Shown: piece after piece, positions 5,701-5,928 of the stretch
How positions within the stretch are numbered: the first letter of the stretch is position 1
How the letters are laid out: each line of letters begins with the position of its first letter
Assembly: GCA_002059205.1 (NCBI GenBank)
Contig: MVCQ01000105.1
Span: 1 to 5,928, forward strand
Origin: Candidatus Latescibacteria bacterium 4484_107
Lineage (GTDB): Bacteria > Latescibacterota > 4484-107
DNA: 5,928 nt
Reading direction: 5' to 3'
The notes under the pieces: model-generated
The model's database searches: none
What the model was told of the DNA's origin: nothing
The model's input: only the letters and a program-made list of their open reading frames with translations
Position numbers and translations under genes: made by a program

Positions 5701-5928
5701 CGGTCTGGGGTGATTATGACGGCGATGGTTTTCCCGATCTGTACGTGGTCAATACGGGTCAAACGAACAGCCTCTATCGCAACCTCGGAGACGGCCACTT
5801 CGAGGACGTGTCGTCCGCATCCGGAACCGATGACCGGGGACGGGGAACAGCCGCCGCTTGGTGTGATTTCGATCTGGATGGGGATTTAGACCTCTACGTG
5901 GTCAACGATGGAGGGCCGAACGTGCTCT
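2784..5928 (+). CDS. Secreted S8 subtilisin-like protease with calcium loops and FG-GAP/VCBS-type repeats (3' end outside window)
   Basis: This is an exported serine protease of the subtilase (S8) family, of which 1,048 codons are visible with no stop. Residues 1-19 form a signal peptide (MLTK, then a hydrophobic ITITLFLSITCFMAG). About 53-140 resembles an I9-type propeptide. The catalytic residues are all present: D177 in MFDTGVD, H336 in NHGTCSCG, oxyanion N426 in TASGN, and S655 in GTSSALPHVAG. Between Asp and His lie calcium-type loops, including D-x-D-G-D-G at 214-225, plus DxNxN-style loops at 199-207, 258-266 and 289-297. A beta-rich insertion (about 439-575) separates N426 from S655. 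After the catalytic domain come a beta-sandwich (722-848) and four FG-GAP/VCBS-type repeats whose DYDGDGFPD-like loops begin at 876, 927, 977 and 1028, a 50-51 residue spacing typical of propeller blades. The substrate is unknown. The product is probably extracellular or surface-bound and calcium-stabilised. Three short-repeat patches lie inside the gene. Confidence 0.94.
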   Translation, partial: MLTKITITLFLSITCFMAGQPISVEPATTHDSPLTTHQSPVTNHRKTNSGLAYLKGARASGRLSKIAGTDSIDVSIRFVREPSESILSELEDRGVGFYRMDGEILHVGRIYGARISWAALPALEESEAVERIESCWHPKVVSPLDVSGPEIQADQVWNLSARPPALTGQGVRIAMFDTGVDVFHPTFWRADGEPVHWMDKNDNARFDNGVDGVDTDGDGVFDLDEVLRFWDTEIVDHHYQFSPIPGVFEADLDWLYNDRNRNGRRDFGPEAGFTGSDPTFGEPMYGIVDGNGNNALDPGEKLIPLHTCKIVASLENNGIERRGGGLLYDRGDGVNHGTCSCGIAAGGASLGRRLVGIAPGAELLVANRANLSPEWYIPWARKLGADIMVYEFGTWLFEFMDGSSNLEQMIAALAREGIVQLTASGNLAGPKRKKHCRTEVPAGGSRSIRINIPRDIGVRQIYLTALWILGKWESEKVRDTPSLVFRMISPSGKIMHLAGTGEPTKTDDVEAFSQYEVSSRGTSKMDIVLYRENGADGVWTLVAENRGESDQRMDGFVTDDVTDWVDGAQFLDFVTDDGTVTWPGTADEAITVAAYDPRGTRNTKGAINDFSGWGKRIDGAPLVDLAAPGSIVYTAQSHYVGKKTLGGYGPFEGTSSALPHVAGAAALLLQADPTLTHDGVRRALTEGALRDAFTGPVPNDRWGYGKLRILDALSKTGFASNTPPLILATTLLPDTDDERHSYEVTACVQDADSVAQAALFFSSDSVHFEEVPMQPHHGITQKPTENLRDIPCCSVVNFPLGPLFFRAAIPARTLGTKVWYYVRAVDPKGAVSTDPPGAPKRTFSFTVVEGHPLFECVSSVVEGKADGSDRGAAWGDYDGDGFPDLFVVREGGPDRLYHNEGNGAFAEVAEKLGVANEGRGHWAAWGDYDLDGDPDLFVVRDGQTNLLYRNDGTRFVAGSWGCEGFPWRRGRMAVWGDYDGDGFPDLYVVNTGQTNSLYRNLGDGHFEDVSSASGTDDRGRGTAAAWCDFDLDGDLDLYVVNDGGPNVL
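2864..2912. repeat. Heptanucleotide tandem repeat (seven units) within the protease gene
   Basis: Seven consecutive 7-base units fit CAC(C/G)A(C/G/A)(T/G): CACCACG, CACGACT, CACCACT, CACGACT, CACCAGT, CACCAGT, CACCAAT. A degenerate CACCGGA follows. Because 7 is not a multiple of 3, the protein shows a 7-residue period (TTHDSPL, then TTHQSPV, then TNH). The patch lies between the signal peptide and the propeptide. Confidence 0.85.
4191..4214. repeat. Octanucleotide tandem repeat (three units) within the protease gene
   Basis: GGAAAGTG, GGAAAGTG and AGAAAGTG follow head to tail, then a decayed AGAGACAC (4215-4222). The 24 bases encode the charged stretch GKWESEKVRD between two beta-strand-like segments (IYLTALW and SLVFRMISP). 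Confidence 0.8.
4452..4515. repeat. 13-base direct repeat with a 51-base period in the protease gene
   Basis: GTGACCGACGACG occurs at 4452-4464 and 4503-4515, with a partial GTGACCGAC at 4464-4472. The protein correspondingly repeats FVTDD at residues 556-560 and 573-577. Confidence 0.7.
5110..5170. repeat. Imperfect 19-base inverted repeat built of TTCCGTG-core decamers, within the protease gene
   Basis: The arm at 5110-5128 (ACCACGGAATAACACAGAA) and the arm at 5152-5170 are inverted copies with two mismatches around a 23-base centre. The right side reads as three decamers (TCTCCGTGAC, ATTCCGTGTT, GTTCCGTGGT) and the left as two in the opposite orientation. The encoded segment, roughly QPHHGITQKP through NFPLGPL, interrupts the beta-sandwich between VHFEEVPM and FFRAAIPAR. 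Confidence 0.8.

Overview
This is a bacterial window with no RNA genes or recognisable transposase. It holds five complete or near-complete genes plus the first 1,048 codons of a very large secreted protein that runs off the right edge. GC content is uneven. The first kilobase is AT-richer (one sampled 60-base line is 43% GC), while the protease gene is GC-rich (one sampled line is 70%). A bacterial rsmE, a two-subunit-type leuD, and a subtilase with an FG-GAP/VCBS-like propeller fit a free-living, probably environmental or uncultured bacterium. The phylum cannot be fixed from this sequence.

Layout. (1) Positions 3-1067, plus strand: a tight three-gene cassette of two different minimal nucleotidyltransferases (MNT) followed by a HEPN-domain protein, in the style of HEPN/MNT toxin-antitoxin modules. 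(2) Positions 1109-1594, plus strand: leuD, the small subunit of isopropylmalate isomerase (leucine biosynthesis), 41 bases after the cassette and with no leuC or leuB in view. (3) Positions 1627-2355, minus strand: rsmE, 16S rRNA m3U1498 methyltransferase, convergent with leuD across 32 bases. (4) Positions 2356-2783: a divergent intergenic region with a near-consensus sigma70-type promoter (2637-2665), an inverted repeat, a GC-rich hairpin with G-runs, and two small direct repeats. (5) Positions 2784-5928, plus strand, 3' end outside the window: an exported S8 (subtilisin-like) protease with a complete Asp/His/Ser triad and oxyanion Asn, calcium-loop insertions inside the catalytic domain, a beta-rich insertion, a beta-sandwich, and at least four FG-GAP/VCBS-type repeats. 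I translated its frame codon by codon from 2784 to the window edge and found no stop.

The genes do not form one pathway. The cassette is accessory, leuD and rsmE are housekeeping, and the protease is a secreted or surface enzyme under its own promoter. The most unusual signal is that the protease gene carries three unrelated short-period repeat patches: heptamers at 2864-2912, octamers at 4191-4214, and TTCCGTG-core decamers in inverted orientation at 5110-5170. None breaks the reading frame, and each lies in a linker or loop-like part of the protein. Two more short repeats lie in the intergenic region just upstream. This looks like a genome that accumulates mini-repeats, with several tolerated inside one coding sequence.
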